Positions 1 to 7,263 are shown, numbered from the stretch's first letter. The stretch: 19,048 nt of DNA from MAG-120802 sp049430265 (GCA_049430265.1 JBMTBW010000014.1:1-19048), one strand, 5' to 3'. The notes: a model not told the origin generated them from the letters alone. Numbers and translations: made by a program.

Positions 1-395
1 GTTAGATCGCTAACCATAGTTTGGAAGGTAAAGAGAGCCTCAAGTCTTCCCTGGCTTATCTCTGGTTGATAAGGGGTGTATGCGGTATACCAAGCTGGAT
101 TTTCCAAAACATTTCTAAGCACTACCGGCGGAGTAATACTTGCGTAATATCCAAGGCCAATTAGAGATTCCATCTTGCGATTTTCTGACGCTAATTTTCT
201 TAACTCCGCAATTACTTCCACTTCTGATATTGGTTTTGGAAGTAACGGGCCGAACTTAGATGCTAATTTGATTGAATCTGGAAGAACAGCTTGGGTAAAA
301 GATTCTAAATCCCGGTATCCAAGCTCAAGGAGCATTGTTGAGATCTCATCACCTGATGGACCTATATGCCGATCTGAAAAATCTTGCCGCGCCAT
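1..395 (-). CDS. gcvP: Glycine dehydrogenase (glycine cleavage P protein), N-terminal part
   Basis: This is the first 131 residues of the PLP-dependent glycine decarboxylase of the glycine cleavage system; the gene runs off the left edge. It decarboxylates glycine and passes the aminomethyl group to the lipoyl arm of GcvH. Family hallmarks seen are RHIGPS near residue 9 and the stretch AYTPYQPEISQGRLEAL around residues 104-120. The ATG at 395 is chosen because an in-frame TAA lies about 30 bases upstream and the N-terminus fits the family; there is no strong Shine-Dalgarno sequence. It lies 28 bases after a MerR regulator, as in mycobacteria where gcvB is close to Rv1830, and its partner gcvH is in the same cluster at 3164-3547. 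The PLP lysine lies outside the window. Confidence 0.95.
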   Translation of the reverse strand, partial: MARQDFSDRHIGPSGDEISTMLLELGYRDLESFTQAVLPDSIKLASKFGPLLPKPISEVEVIAELRKLASENRKMESLIGLGYYASITPPVVLRNVLENPAWYTAYTPYQPEISQGRLEALFTFQTMVSDL

Positions 396-423
396 GGCGG
401 AAAGGATAGAGGCTGGGCTTTAC

Positions 424-936
424 TTACGCCCCTCTGAGTTTGCGTCTTGCAGCCAGCTCATCTGAATCACTATGGGCAATGGCTCCATCGCTGACATTCT
501 CGGCTTGAAGGTGAGAGAGCGAGCCTTCAACCTCGTTCCAAACTTTTCCAATTGCGATACCGAAAACCCCTTGGCCTCCCTGCAGCAGGTCAAAGATCTC
601 CTCAGAGCTAGTGCACTCATAGATTGAGGCTCCATCGCTCATTAGCGTGATTCTGGCAAGATCTTCAACCCCGCGCTCTCGAAGATGGGTTACTGCGCTT
701 CTAATGTTTTGTAGCGATACACCAGTATCAAGAAGGCGTTTAACGATTTTTAGCACCAAAATATCTTTAAAACCGTAGAGCCTTGAACTTCCAGAACCGC
801 TTGCTCCCCTAACAGTTGGTTCAACCAAACCAGTTCTTGCCCAATAATCGAGCTGTCTATATGAGATTCCGGCTGCTGAGCAGGCAGATGCGCCGCGATA
901 ACCAAGTTCTTGAGAGAGCTCTTGATTCTTCTCCAT
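424..936 (-). CDS. MerR-family transcriptional regulator (Rv1830/ResR-McdR-like)
   Basis: This 170-aa protein has an N-terminal MerR winged helix-turn-helix at about residues 18-85 (SYRQLDYWARTGLVEPTVR, then a wing with SRLYGFKDILVLKIV). A C-terminal region of about 80 residues has no obvious metal-binding cysteines, so a metal-sensing role is unlikely. Position between the DUF151 nuclease/FtsR block and gcvP matches M. tuberculosis Rv1830, a MerR regulator tied to cell division and growth recovery (ResR/McdR); orthology is inferred from position and domain type. The ATG at 936 is preceded by GAGG at a slightly long spacing. Its own promoter could lie in the 108-bp gap upstream, which holds a 17-bp dyad (1030-1046). 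Confidence 0.88.
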   Translation of the reverse strand: MEKNQELSQELGYRGASACSAAGISYRQLDYWARTGLVEPTVRGASGSGSSRLYGFKDILVLKIVKRLLDTGVSLQNIRSAVTHLRERGVEDLARITLMSDGASIYECTSSEEIFDLLQGGQGVFGIAIGKVWNEVEGSLSHLQAENVSDGAIAHSDSDELAARRKLRGA

Positions 937-1029
937 AAGTCAGCCTCGCAATTCAATCAGGGAAGTTCTGCGTGTAAGGAAGTAACGGTAAGGCCAGGGA
1001 TGCTTGGAATCAATGACCGACACTCTCCA

Positions 1030-1046
1030 AACCTAAAGTTGAGGTT
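1030..1046. promoter_or_regulatory. Candidate MerR-type operator dyad
   Basis: On the minus strand the sequence AACCTCAACTTTAGGTT is a 17-bp imperfect palindrome with 7 of 8 arm positions pairing around a central base. It overlaps the stop codon of the membrane-protein gene and sits about 95 bp upstream of the MerR gene ending at 424. MerR-family operators are typically CCT...AGG dyads placed between promoter elements. I see no convincing -35/-10 pair around it, so the assignment is tentative. The rest of the gap 937-1044 shows no gene. Confidence 0.3.
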
Positions 1047-1443
1047 AATGGTTTCGCCTTCTTCCTCTCAACCCATAGATATAGGTCAGAGTAAAGAGGG
1101 CTCCCACAAGAAGGTAGGCGACCTTGCCTATCCCCCATGGGGCAGGAGTAAGGAAGGTAAGCAGAGTTAAAAGGCTGCAAATCCCAACCATCAAAACTCC
1201 AACTTGTCGCAGAGCTCGCTCCGGCGCAAAGGCAGCAACTAGAGGCATCATCACCGAGGCTATAAGTAAACAGACGCCGATCATTCTCATCGCCCAAATT
1301 ATTTCCTTGCTATAACCAGATTGTTCTTTAGCTATTTTTAGAAACTCAAGGAAAAACTCAGGAGCGGCAACAAGAGCTAGAGCTGAGAGGGCAAAAACTA
1401 TCGCGCCCATACGAAGGGTTAATGCCAGGCGCTTTGCCAACAT
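1045..1443 (-). CDS. Small four-helix integral membrane protein, unknown function
   Basis: I do not recognise the family. The 132-aa product has four hydrophobic stretches at about residues 12-30, 49-70, 81-100 and 106-124, a short charged loop after the first, and a basic C-terminus ending RGRRRNH, so it is probably a polytopic inner-membrane protein. There is no cleavable signal peptide or catalytic motif. The ATG at 1443 follows a good ribosome binding site (GGAGAGGAG) and lies 8 bases after the DUF151 nuclease stop, so it is probably co-transcribed with garA-ftsR-nuclease. It sits between the counterparts of Rv1829 and Rv1830, which adjoin in M. tuberculosis. Confidence 0.75.
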   Translation of the reverse strand: MLAKRLALTLRMGAIVFALSALALVAAPEFFLEFLKIAKEQSGYSKEIIWAMRMIGVCLLIASVMMPLVAAFAPERALRQVGVLMVGICSLLTLLTFLTPAPWGIGKVAYLLVGALFTLTYIYGLRGRRRNH

Positions 1444-1451
1444 CTCCTCTC

Positions 1452-1922
1452 CTATCCCAGGAAATCCTCTGGATTAATCTGATCAAGAAACTCTTTAAAC
1501 TTTTCAACTTCATCATCTGATTGATCAGGAATCTCAATACCAGCATCACTTAGAAGAGCTTCGCTTGCAAGAATGGGAGAGCCGGTTCTCAAGGCGAGTG
1601 CAATAGCATCACTGGGTCTAGATGAGACGCTGATTCCCCCTTGTAGATTGATAAGCGAATAGAAAATTCCATCCCTGAGCTCTGTTAAATGTATTGAGTC
1701 GATAGAAACTTGCAGTGAAGCTAGAACATCTTTCATTAGATCATGAGTCAGTGGCCTAGGCGGTGTCACGCCCTGCTGCGCAAAAGCGATCGCTGTTGCC
1801 TCAACTGCGCCAATCCAAATAGGTAAGTATCTCTCGCCACCAATTTCTTTTAAGAGAACGATTGGTTGATTAGAGGGCATCTCAACTCTCACCCCGATAA
1901 CATCAAGGGCGTGAAAATTCAT
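1452..1922 (-). CDS. Bifunctional nuclease family protein (DUF151), Rv1829-like
   Basis: This 156-aa protein fits the DUF151 family over most of its length: an N-terminal beta-rich segment with MPSNQPIVLLKE and YLPIWIGAVEATAIA, followed by RPLTHDLM and SSRPSDAIALALR. Plant members have RNase/DNase activity; bacterial roles are poorly defined. The C-terminus is acidic, ending in DQINPEDFLG. Its start overlaps the ftsR stop by ATGA (1919-1922), indicating translational coupling. The garA-ftsR-DUF151 order is a conserved actinobacterial arrangement (Rv1827-Rv1829). It is likely cytoplasmic. Confidence 0.9.
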   Translation of the reverse strand: MNFHALDVIGVRVEMPSNQPIVLLKEIGGERYLPIWIGAVEATAIAFAQQGVTPPRPLTHDLMKDVLASLQVSIDSIHLTELRDGIFYSLINLQGGISVSSRPSDAIALALRTGSPILASEALLSDAGIEIPDQSDDEVEKFKEFLDQINPEDFLG

Positions 1923-2632
1923 CTTGCGCGATTCAGACCAGAGCGAACTAGCGCGGCGTGAAGTCTTACAGATAGAGATGCAATCTCTCTTGAAACTTCT
2001 TGCGCTCTTGCCTTTGAATCAGGATTCTTCTGGCGAAGAAGTGGAGTAATTACTTGCTCAACTAATCCAACTTCTCGATCAGCAGCGGTTTTAAAGGCTC
2101 TTAGATGCCTTCCTTCAATACCAAAGCTAGAGATTTCCGCAACAACTTTGGCAACGGTTAGTGCATCGCCGTCATAATGACGACCCTTTAATTCAATAAG
2201 ACCATAGCCTTCAAGCTCTACCAATTGCTCTTCACTAATTCCTGAATTTGAAATGAGCTCATCTCTGGAGAGTTTCATCTCGCTCTGCTCAATGAAGGCA
2301 GAGGCAGATAGGGCGCTATCAACACTTGATAGGCGGGCTATTGGAGCTCCATTAACACTAGCTGCTGGTTCAAGGCCTCTATCAAGAGCATCGAGGTTAT
2401 CTTTGATGACCTTAAGTGGCAGATATTGATCACGCTGGGCAAGAAGAACATAGCGAAGTCGCTCTAAATCAACTGATGTGAACTTGCGATATCCCGATGG
2501 CGTTCTCTGCGGCTCAATGAGTCCCTCTGATTCAAGAAAGCGTATCTTTGAGATAGTCACATCTGGAAAATCTGAACGCAACTTACCTAATACCTCACCA
2601 ATACTTAAATACGCTCTGGCTGGAACGCTCAT
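1919..2632 (-). CDS. ftsR: MerR-family regulator FtsR (Rv1828-like)
   Basis: This 237-aa cytoplasmic DNA-binding protein has an N-terminal MerR helix-turn-helix at about residues 8-80 (LSIGEVLGKLRSDFPDVTIS, then RFLESEGLIEPQRTPSGYR) and a long C-terminal domain specific to the Rv1828/FtsR group, with no metal-ligand cysteines. In Corynebacterium the protein encoded beside the FHA gene odhI activates ftsZ, and the same neighbourhood (garA upstream, DUF151 downstream) holds here. The assignment rests on domain type plus synteny. The start overlaps the garA stop (ATGA at 2629-2632) and the stop overlaps the nuclease start, so three genes are translationally chained. Confidence 0.88.
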   Translation of the reverse strand: MSVPARAYLSIGEVLGKLRSDFPDVTISKIRFLESEGLIEPQRTPSGYRKFTSVDLERLRYVLLAQRDQYLPLKVIKDNLDALDRGLEPAASVNGAPIARLSSVDSALSASAFIEQSEMKLSRDELISNSGISEEQLVELEGYGLIELKGRHYDGDALTVAKVVAEISSFGIEGRHLRAFKTAADREVGLVEQVITPLLRQKNPDSKARAQEVSREIASLSVRLHAALVRSGLNRAR

Positions 2633-3072
2633 CTTCTAACCCTTCCCCCAATAAAGAAATGTAAACGATACTTTCCAATATGTAGCTCTGATCCATCTTG
2701 TAGCTCGCCCTGCTCACTTATCTTTCCATCGAGATAAGTTCCATTTAAACTTCCACTATCTTTGAAGCTATAGCTCTTTCCACTTCTAATAACTTCCGCA
2801 TGTTTTCTAGATACCGTTACATCATCTAAGAAAATATCGCAATCAACTGCTCTACCAATCACAGTTCTATCTGAATTAATTAAAAAGCGAGCGCCTTTTC
2901 CCGGACCGCTTAGCGAAATTAACATTGCAGAACCCTCGCCAAGTGCGTTGATTACATCTCGCTCTTCTTGGCTGGTTTTATCAAGCAGTAGTGAGAGCTG
3001 ATCTGAAACCGGCCTTAGTGAGCCCATATTGATAGTTCGAGTTAGGTCGCGCTGGCGATCTTCTTGCTCCAT
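2629..3072 (-). CDS. garA: FHA-domain metabolic switch protein GarA/OdhI-like
   Basis: GarA/OdhI proteins inhibit 2-oxoglutarate decarboxylase/dehydrogenase and tune glutamate metabolism until phosphorylated by Ser/Thr kinases. This 147-aa version has a full FHA domain at about residues 50-140 with the phosphothreonine-binding residues visible: IGRAVDCDIFLDD, SRKHAEV and SLNGTYLDG. The ATG at 3072 is preferred over a TTG 24 bases upstream because AAAGGGGG precedes it at ribosome-binding distance. The N-terminal tail differs from the family: the usual ETTSVF phosphorylation motif is absent and the nearest equivalent is DLTRTI at residues 9-14. It lies between gcvH and ftsR, as in mycobacteria. 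Confidence 0.9.
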   Translation of the reverse strand: MEQEDRQRDLTRTINMGSLRPVSDQLSLLLDKTSQEERDVINALGEGSAMLISLSGPGKGARFLINSDRTVIGRAVDCDIFLDDVTVSRKHAEVIRSGKSYSFKDSGSLNGTYLDGKISEQGELQDGSELHIGKYRLHFFIGGRVRR

Positions 3073-3102
3073 CGCGCCCCCTTTACTCTCTACCAAAGGC
3101 TA

Positions 3103-3136
3103 AGGCTCAAGAGAGCCTCACCGTTATCTTGAGGCT
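3103..3136 (-). promoter_or_regulatory. Two mutually exclusive hairpins in the gcvH-garA spacer
   Basis: Read on the minus strand, AGCCTCA (3136-3130) can pair with TGAGGCT (3120-3114), or the second arm can instead pair downstream as AGGCTC (3118-3113) with GAGCCT (3108-3103). The shared middle segment makes the two hairpins alternatives. There is no run of T after either, so it is not a classical intrinsic terminator. It lies in the 91-bp spacer just before garA and could affect mRNA stability or garA expression. Confidence 0.35.
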
Positions 3137-3163
3137 GACACTAGGCGCGAGATAAGGGGTGAG

Positions 3164-3547
3164 TCAAGCGGTGAGTGAGGCGTAATCCCCTGCCGAGAGC
3201 AAGCTCTCTAGCTCACTTGGAGTAGAAATCTCGACTTCAAAGATCCAGCCTTGACCATAAGGTTCTTTATTCAAAGTCTCTGGGGCGCTATCTAATGATT
3301 CATTAACCAAGACAACGCTGCCACTTAGTGGGGCGTAGATTTCAGAGACGCTCTTAGTTGATTCAACTTCCCCGCAAACTTTGCCGGCGCCTATCTCATC
3401 GCCAAGTTTTGGTAATTGAATATAGACAATGTCGCCAAGTGCTACTTGAGCATAATCAGTAATTCCTACCCGGTAGCGATTAGTTGAAACTTCACTAACC
3501 CACTCATGCTCTTTGGTGTATTTCAACTGATCTGGAACGTTTGCCAC
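3164..3547 (-). CDS. gcvH: Glycine cleavage system H protein
   Basis: This 127-aa lipoyl carrier shuttles the aminomethyl intermediate between the P, T and L proteins of glycine cleavage. The family signature is clear: YTKEHEWV at residues 10-17, VGITDYAQVALGDIVYIQLP at 27-46, and the lipoylation site GEVESTKSVSEIYAP with the modified lysine at about residue 65. Length is normal for the family. The start lies 2 bases after the pgsA-family stop, so the two are probably co-transcribed. It shares the cluster with gcvP at the left edge; gcvT is not in the window. Confidence 0.97.
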   Translation of the reverse strand: MANVPDQLKYTKEHEWVSEVSTNRYRVGITDYAQVALGDIVYIQLPKLGDEIGAGKVCGEVESTKSVSEIYAPLSGSVVLVNESLDSAPETLNKEPYGQGWIFEVEISTPSELESLLSAGDYASLTA

Positions 3548-3549
3548 AA

Positions 3550-4098
3550 CTATCCCCTCTTTAAGCTCTTAATACCGGAGCGAGCGTAACTTAAACCAGT
3601 TAATAGGTATAACCCAATTCCCCACCCTGCAAAACCCCACCCAAAAATATAGGCGGCATCAGAGATTGACCCTGAAGTGGAATCGGTAAGTAGCAGTAAT
3701 GGAAGGGCATAGAGCAGATTAAAAGTTGCTGCCTTTCCAAGGTAGGTAACCTTAAAGGGCGGAATTGCCTTTGATTTCATCACTATTAGAAGAAGGCCAA
3801 GCAGAAGATCTCTACCGGCAATCAAAGCTAATACCCAGAGCGGAACAACTTGGGTTGCAAACATGGCAATGAGAACCGAAATTATGTAGAGGCGATCAAC
3901 AGCTGGATCCATTAGCTCGCCTAATCGAGACTCTTGATTCCAAGCCCTTGCAAGTTTTCCATCAAAATAATCAGTAGCTCCAGCAATAACTAGGGTGAGA
4001 ATCGCAAGGCCCATCTCTTCTTTTACTAAAACAAGATAGAGAAATAACGGAATACCCAAGGCGCGAGCCATGGTTAATAGATTTGGAAAAGTAAACAC
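3550..4098 (-). CDS. pgsA: CDP-alcohol phosphatidyltransferase (PgsA-type membrane enzyme)
   Basis: This integral membrane enzyme transfers a phosphatidyl group from a CDP-lipid to an alcohol acceptor. The complete motif is present at about residues 43-66: DG-x2-AR-x8-G-x3-D-x3-D, read as DGKLAR...G...DPAVD. PNLLTMAR at the N-terminus is also typical, and several hydrophobic helices follow. The frame stays open upstream to 4176, but that extension is just translated tRNA-Pro. I therefore place the start at GTG 4098, one base after the tRNA, giving 182 aa. Position near gcvH matches M. tuberculosis pgsA2 (Rv1822). The acceptor cannot be read from sequence: glycerol-3-phosphate and phosphatidylglycerol (cardiolipin synthesis) are both possible. 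Confidence 0.87.
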   Translation of the reverse strand: MFTFPNLLTMARALGIPLFLYLVLVKEEMGLAILTLVIAGATDYFDGKLARAWNQESRLGELMDPAVDRLYIISVLIAMFATQVVPLWVLALIAGRDLLLGLLLIVMKSKAIPPFKVTYLGKAATFNLLYALPLLLLTDSTSGSISDAAYIFGWGFAGWGIGLYLLTGLSYARSGIKSLKRG

Positions 4099-4099
4099 G

Positions 4100-4173
4100 T
4101 CGGGACGAGAGGATTTGAACCTCCGACCACATGACCCCCAGCCATGTGCGCTACCAAGCTGCGCTACGTCCCG
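4100..4173 (-). tRNA. tRNA-Pro (anticodon GGG)
   Basis: The 74-nt minus-strand sequence folds as a complete cloverleaf. The acceptor stem CGGGACG pairs with CGTCCCG. The D arm has GCGC/GCGC. The anticodon stem CATGG/TCATG closes a 7-base loop CTGGGGG with anticodon GGG. The T arm is GGAGG-TTCAAAT-CCTCT. The C1-G72 pair and A73 are bacterial proline tRNA identity elements. CCA is not encoded. It lies 34 bases after the cmk-der stop and one base before the pgsA start codon. Confidence 0.96.
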
Positions 4174-4207
4174 CAAAAACTTAGACAGATACTACTTAAT
4201 TTCCTTC

Positions 4208-6178
4208 TTAACGCTCTCTTATGCGAACAGAGACTCTAATTGGTGAGCCTGAAAACCCAAATTCTTCCCGTAGCCGCCTTTCAATAAACCGACGATAGGA
4301 GGCTTCAAGAAATTCTGTTGCAAAGACAATGAAGGTGGGCGGAGCAATACCAGCTTGAGTAGCAAAGAGAATTTTAGGTTGCTTTCCGCCTCTAATAGGA
4401 GGTGGATTACTCCCGATTAGCTGACCAAGAAAAGAGTTAAGCCTGCCAGTAGGAACCCTTGACTCCCAACTTTCCAGAGATCTTTGAATAGCTGGAAGTA
4501 ATTTATCTTTGTGCCAACCTGTTTTGGCTGAAATATTGACGCGCTCGGCCCACTCAACTTGGTCGAAATTTCGCTCAGTTTCTTTATCTAGAACTACTCG
4601 CCGATCTTCATCAACTAGATCCCACTTATTTAAACCAATAACTAAAGCTTTTCCAGAATCTTCAACCATAGTAATGATTCTTAAATCCTGCTCAGTAATA
4701 GGGGTTGAGGCATCGATAATCATGATGACCACTTCGGCATTTTCAATGGCTCGCTCTGTTCGAAGGGCTGCGTAATACTCAGAGCCTGAGGCTTGATGGG
4801 CCCTTCTCCTAATTCCCGCTGTATCAATAAAGCGCCAGGTTTTATCGCCGAGATCAATTAGCTCATCTACTGGATCCCTTGTTGTTCCTTCTGCATCATC
4901 TACTAACGAGCGAGTGGAGCCAGCAAAAGAATTTAAAAGACTACTCTTGCCAACATTTGGTCTGCCAACAATTGCAATTCTTCGATATCCATCATCGATT
5001 CGACTCGCCCCAACCTCTGGTAGCTGTGAAACGATTAAATCTAAAAGATCACCACTACCTCTTCCATGAGCTGCAGAAATAAAATGTGGTTCACCTAAAC
5101 CAAGATTCCATAGCGAATGGGCATCTAGTTCATCTTTCTCAGAATCAACTTTATTGGCAATTAACATCACAGGCTTTTTAGATTTGCGAAGCACAGATAT
5201 TAGAGCGTCATCATCTGATTGCTGGCCAACTTGAGCATCAACTACAAAGAGAACAAGATCAGCATCTGAGATGGCAGACTCTGCAGCATCTGAGATTTTA
5301 AGAGCAATACCTTCAGAGGTTGGCTCCCATCCTCCAGTATCAATAACCATAAAGGTTTTGCCATTCCACTCTGCCTCATAGCTAACTCGATCTCTTGTTA
5401 CACCTGGGGTATCTTCAATAATCGCCTCACGAGAGCCGATGATGCGATTAACTAATGTGGATTTACCAACATTTGGCCTTCCAACTATTACAACTCTTGG
5501 AAGTCCAATAAGACTTCTGCTCTTTAGAATATTCCAGATATAGGCGACAGTTTCATCAAGAGTTAGATTCGTTGAATCAACGACGATGGCATCTTCTGCC
5601 TTTCTAAGTGGAGAAACTGCCCGGGTGCTATCGACCTGATCCCTACTTGATAGAGATACTGCAACGCTATCCGGCGAGCTTGTCTCTAAACCCCTTGATT
5701 TATCCTCTAAATCGCGCCTAATTGCTCTTGCATTGATATCTGCCTGTAGCCAGATCTTTAAGTTTGCACCAGGGGCAACAACAGTTCCAATATCCCTGCC
5801 TTCAACAACAATTCCATTTTTTGCGCTCTCAATAATATTTCTCTGCAGCGCTACTAATTCTTTTCTTAGCTCCGGCCAACTACTCACTCTTGAAACAGCT
5901 GAGGTGACTTCAGCGCTTCTTATCGCCTCGGATACATCTACTCCCCCGCATAGCGTGATGGGATTACTAGGATCGGTTTTAAAAAGAATTGGCGAACTTT
6001 TAAGCGCCACTAATAATTCCTCTGCGCTATCTATCGCTTTCTCAATTGCAAGCCAGGTAGCTGCGCGATAAAGCGCGCCAGTATCTAGATATAACCAACC
6101 AGCTCGCTTTGCAATAGCTTTTGCAGTGGATGATTTTCCAGATCCACTTGGACCATCCATCGCAACTACTACTGTCAT
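4208..6178 (-). CDS. cmk-der: Bifunctional cytidylate kinase / ribosome-assembly GTPase Der
   Basis: This 656-aa fusion joins (d)CMP kinase and the double GTPase Der (EngA). Residues 1-220 are Cmk: P-loop GPSGSGKSS at 9-17, DTGALYRA at 32-39, and VVEGRDIGTVV near 124-134. Residues 227 onward are Der. G domain 1 has GRPNVGKST (233-241), DTGGW (280-284) and NKVD (342-345). G domain 2 has GRPNVGKSS (405-413), DTAG (452-455) and NKWD (517-520). A KH-like domain fills about the last 100 residues. All key motifs of both enzymes are intact. ATG 6178 is chosen over a TTG 18 bases upstream because it overlaps the tyrA stop as ATGA and gives the standard Cmk N-terminus. Such fusions are known in Actinobacteria; mycobacteria have adjacent separate genes. 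Confidence 0.97.
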   Translation of the reverse strand: MTVVVAMDGPSGSGKSSTAKAIAKRAGWLYLDTGALYRAATWLAIEKAIDSAEELLVALKSSPILFKTDPSNPITLCGGVDVSEAIRSAEVTSAVSRVSSWPELRKELVALQRNIIESAKNGIVVEGRDIGTVVAPGANLKIWLQADINARAIRRDLEDKSRGLETSSPDSVAVSLSSRDQVDSTRAVSPLRKAEDAIVVDSTNLTLDETVAYIWNILKSRSLIGLPRVVIVGRPNVGKSTLVNRIIGSREAIIEDTPGVTRDRVSYEAEWNGKTFMVIDTGGWEPTSEGIALKISDAAESAISDADLVLFVVDAQVGQQSDDDALISVLRKSKKPVMLIANKVDSEKDELDAHSLWNLGLGEPHFISAAHGRGSGDLLDLIVSQLPEVGASRIDDGYRRIAIVGRPNVGKSSLLNSFAGSTRSLVDDAEGTTRDPVDELIDLGDKTWRFIDTAGIRRRAHQASGSEYYAALRTERAIENAEVVIMIIDASTPITEQDLRIITMVEDSGKALVIGLNKWDLVDEDRRVVLDKETERNFDQVEWAERVNISAKTGWHKDKLLPAIQRSLESWESRVPTGRLNSFLGQLIGSNPPPIRGGKQPKILFATQAGIAPPTFIVFATEFLEASYRRFIERRLREEFGFSGSPIRVSVRIRER

Positions 6179-7263
6179 CGGCGATGAACCTTCCAATCTC
6201 GCTTCTTTAGGTGAGCTTCAACTCGCTCGCCATCTTCAGGAGAGAAGGCTAGTGTGATTAAACCACTTTCTTGACCGGGTGAGTGCTCAATCGATAGATC
6301 TTCAATATTGGCTTTGATTTGAGCGCATTCAGTAAATAGTTGGCTAAGAGCTCCTGGTTCATCTTTAATGACTACCAATAGATGAAGATAATTTCTTGGC
6401 TTAGCGCCATGTTTGCCAGAAACTTTTGCTCGTCCTGAATTTCCCTTGAGAAAGAGAGTCTTAATCTCTTCTGGTTTAGATTCAGAAATTGCGCCTTTAA
6501 GTGCCAGCGCTTTTGAAATGAATTGATCGAGAGTGCTTAGAACTTCATCTTTATTTTCTAAAAGTATCTCGCTCCAAAGCGCACCATCACTTCCAGCAAT
6601 TCTGGTCATATCTCTAAGGCCCTGTCCTGAGAGCTCAAGACCTGCGCCTAACTCTTGAATTTCACTTGCTATTAGCGTGGATGCGATTTGAGGAAGGTGT
6701 GAGATTCTGGCCATTAAATGATCGTGTTCTCTGGCGCTCATTTCATAACTACTTGCCCCAAGAGTTTGAATTAGCGCTTTTGCCATTGCAATGGCGCGCT
6801 CCGAAGAGTTGGTAGTTGGAGTAATAATCCACGCTCTGCCATTGAAGAGATCTGCTTGAGCTGAAGATGTCCCTGAAACTTCGCGGCCAGCCATTGGATG
6901 AGTTCCAACAAAGTGCTCTGCAAGAGCCGGTAATACTTCTATCTCTTGTATAAGGTTAGTTTTAACACTACTAACATCTATAAATATTGATTCAGTGTTT
7001 GTAGCCCATTCGGCTTTAAGCGCAGAAACGACAGATGCTGGCGGAGTTGCGATGATAACTAGATCAAATTCGCTTCTCTCTTCGCCCTCTGCCTTTAAAT
7101 ACGGCGCCAGGAGATCTTTGGCAAGAGCCAAAGCTTTCTGATCCGCATCATCTATGGATACAGATACCCCTTGATGCGCTAGAGCTAACGCGATTGAAGT
7201 GCCAATTAAGCCAGCACCTACAATCTTTACTGACTGAATCTGAGGAGAAGCCTGCGCACTCAT
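6175..7263 (-). CDS. tyrA: Prephenate dehydrogenase with C-terminal ACT domain
   Basis: This enzyme oxidatively decarboxylates prephenate to 4-hydroxyphenylpyruvate in tyrosine synthesis. The 362-aa protein opens with a Rossmann fold whose dinucleotide motif is GAGLIG at residues 16-21. HPMAGRE at 122-128 is the conserved active-site segment, and a helical dimerisation domain follows to about residue 280. An ACT domain occupies about 290-362 (LHLLVVIKDEPGALSQLF), consistent with feedback by an aromatic amino acid. The start overlaps the aroH stop as TAATG at 7263, and the stop overlaps cmk-der as ATGA, so aroH-tyrA-cmk/der is one translationally coupled operon. AroH supplies its substrate. 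Confidence 0.95.
   Translation of the reverse strand: MSAQASPQIQSVKIVGAGLIGTSIALALAHQGVSVSIDDADQKALALAKDLLAPYLKAEGEERSEFDLVIIATPPASVVSALKAEWATNTESIFIDVSSVKTNLIQEIEVLPALAEHFVGTHPMAGREVSGTSSAQADLFNGRAWIITPTTNSSERAIAMAKALIQTLGASSYEMSAREHDHLMARISHLPQIASTLIASEIQELGAGLELSGQGLRDMTRIAGSDGALWSEILLENKDEVLSTLDQFISKALALKGAISESKPEEIKTLFLKGNSGRAKVSGKHGAKPRNYLHLLVVIKDEPGALSQLFTECAQIKANIEDLSIEHSPGQESGLITLAFSPEDGERVEAHLKKRDWKVHRR

Noticed and set aside
3097..3163. Glycine riboswitch near gcvH
   Set aside because: The gap is too short and has only simple hairpins; none of the paired glycine aptamer features are visible.
4099..4176. 26-residue N-terminal extension of pgsA (MRDVAQLGSAHGWG...)
   Set aside because: It is the tRNA-Pro sequence read in frame; the conserved protein begins at PNLLTMAR and a GTG lies just before it.
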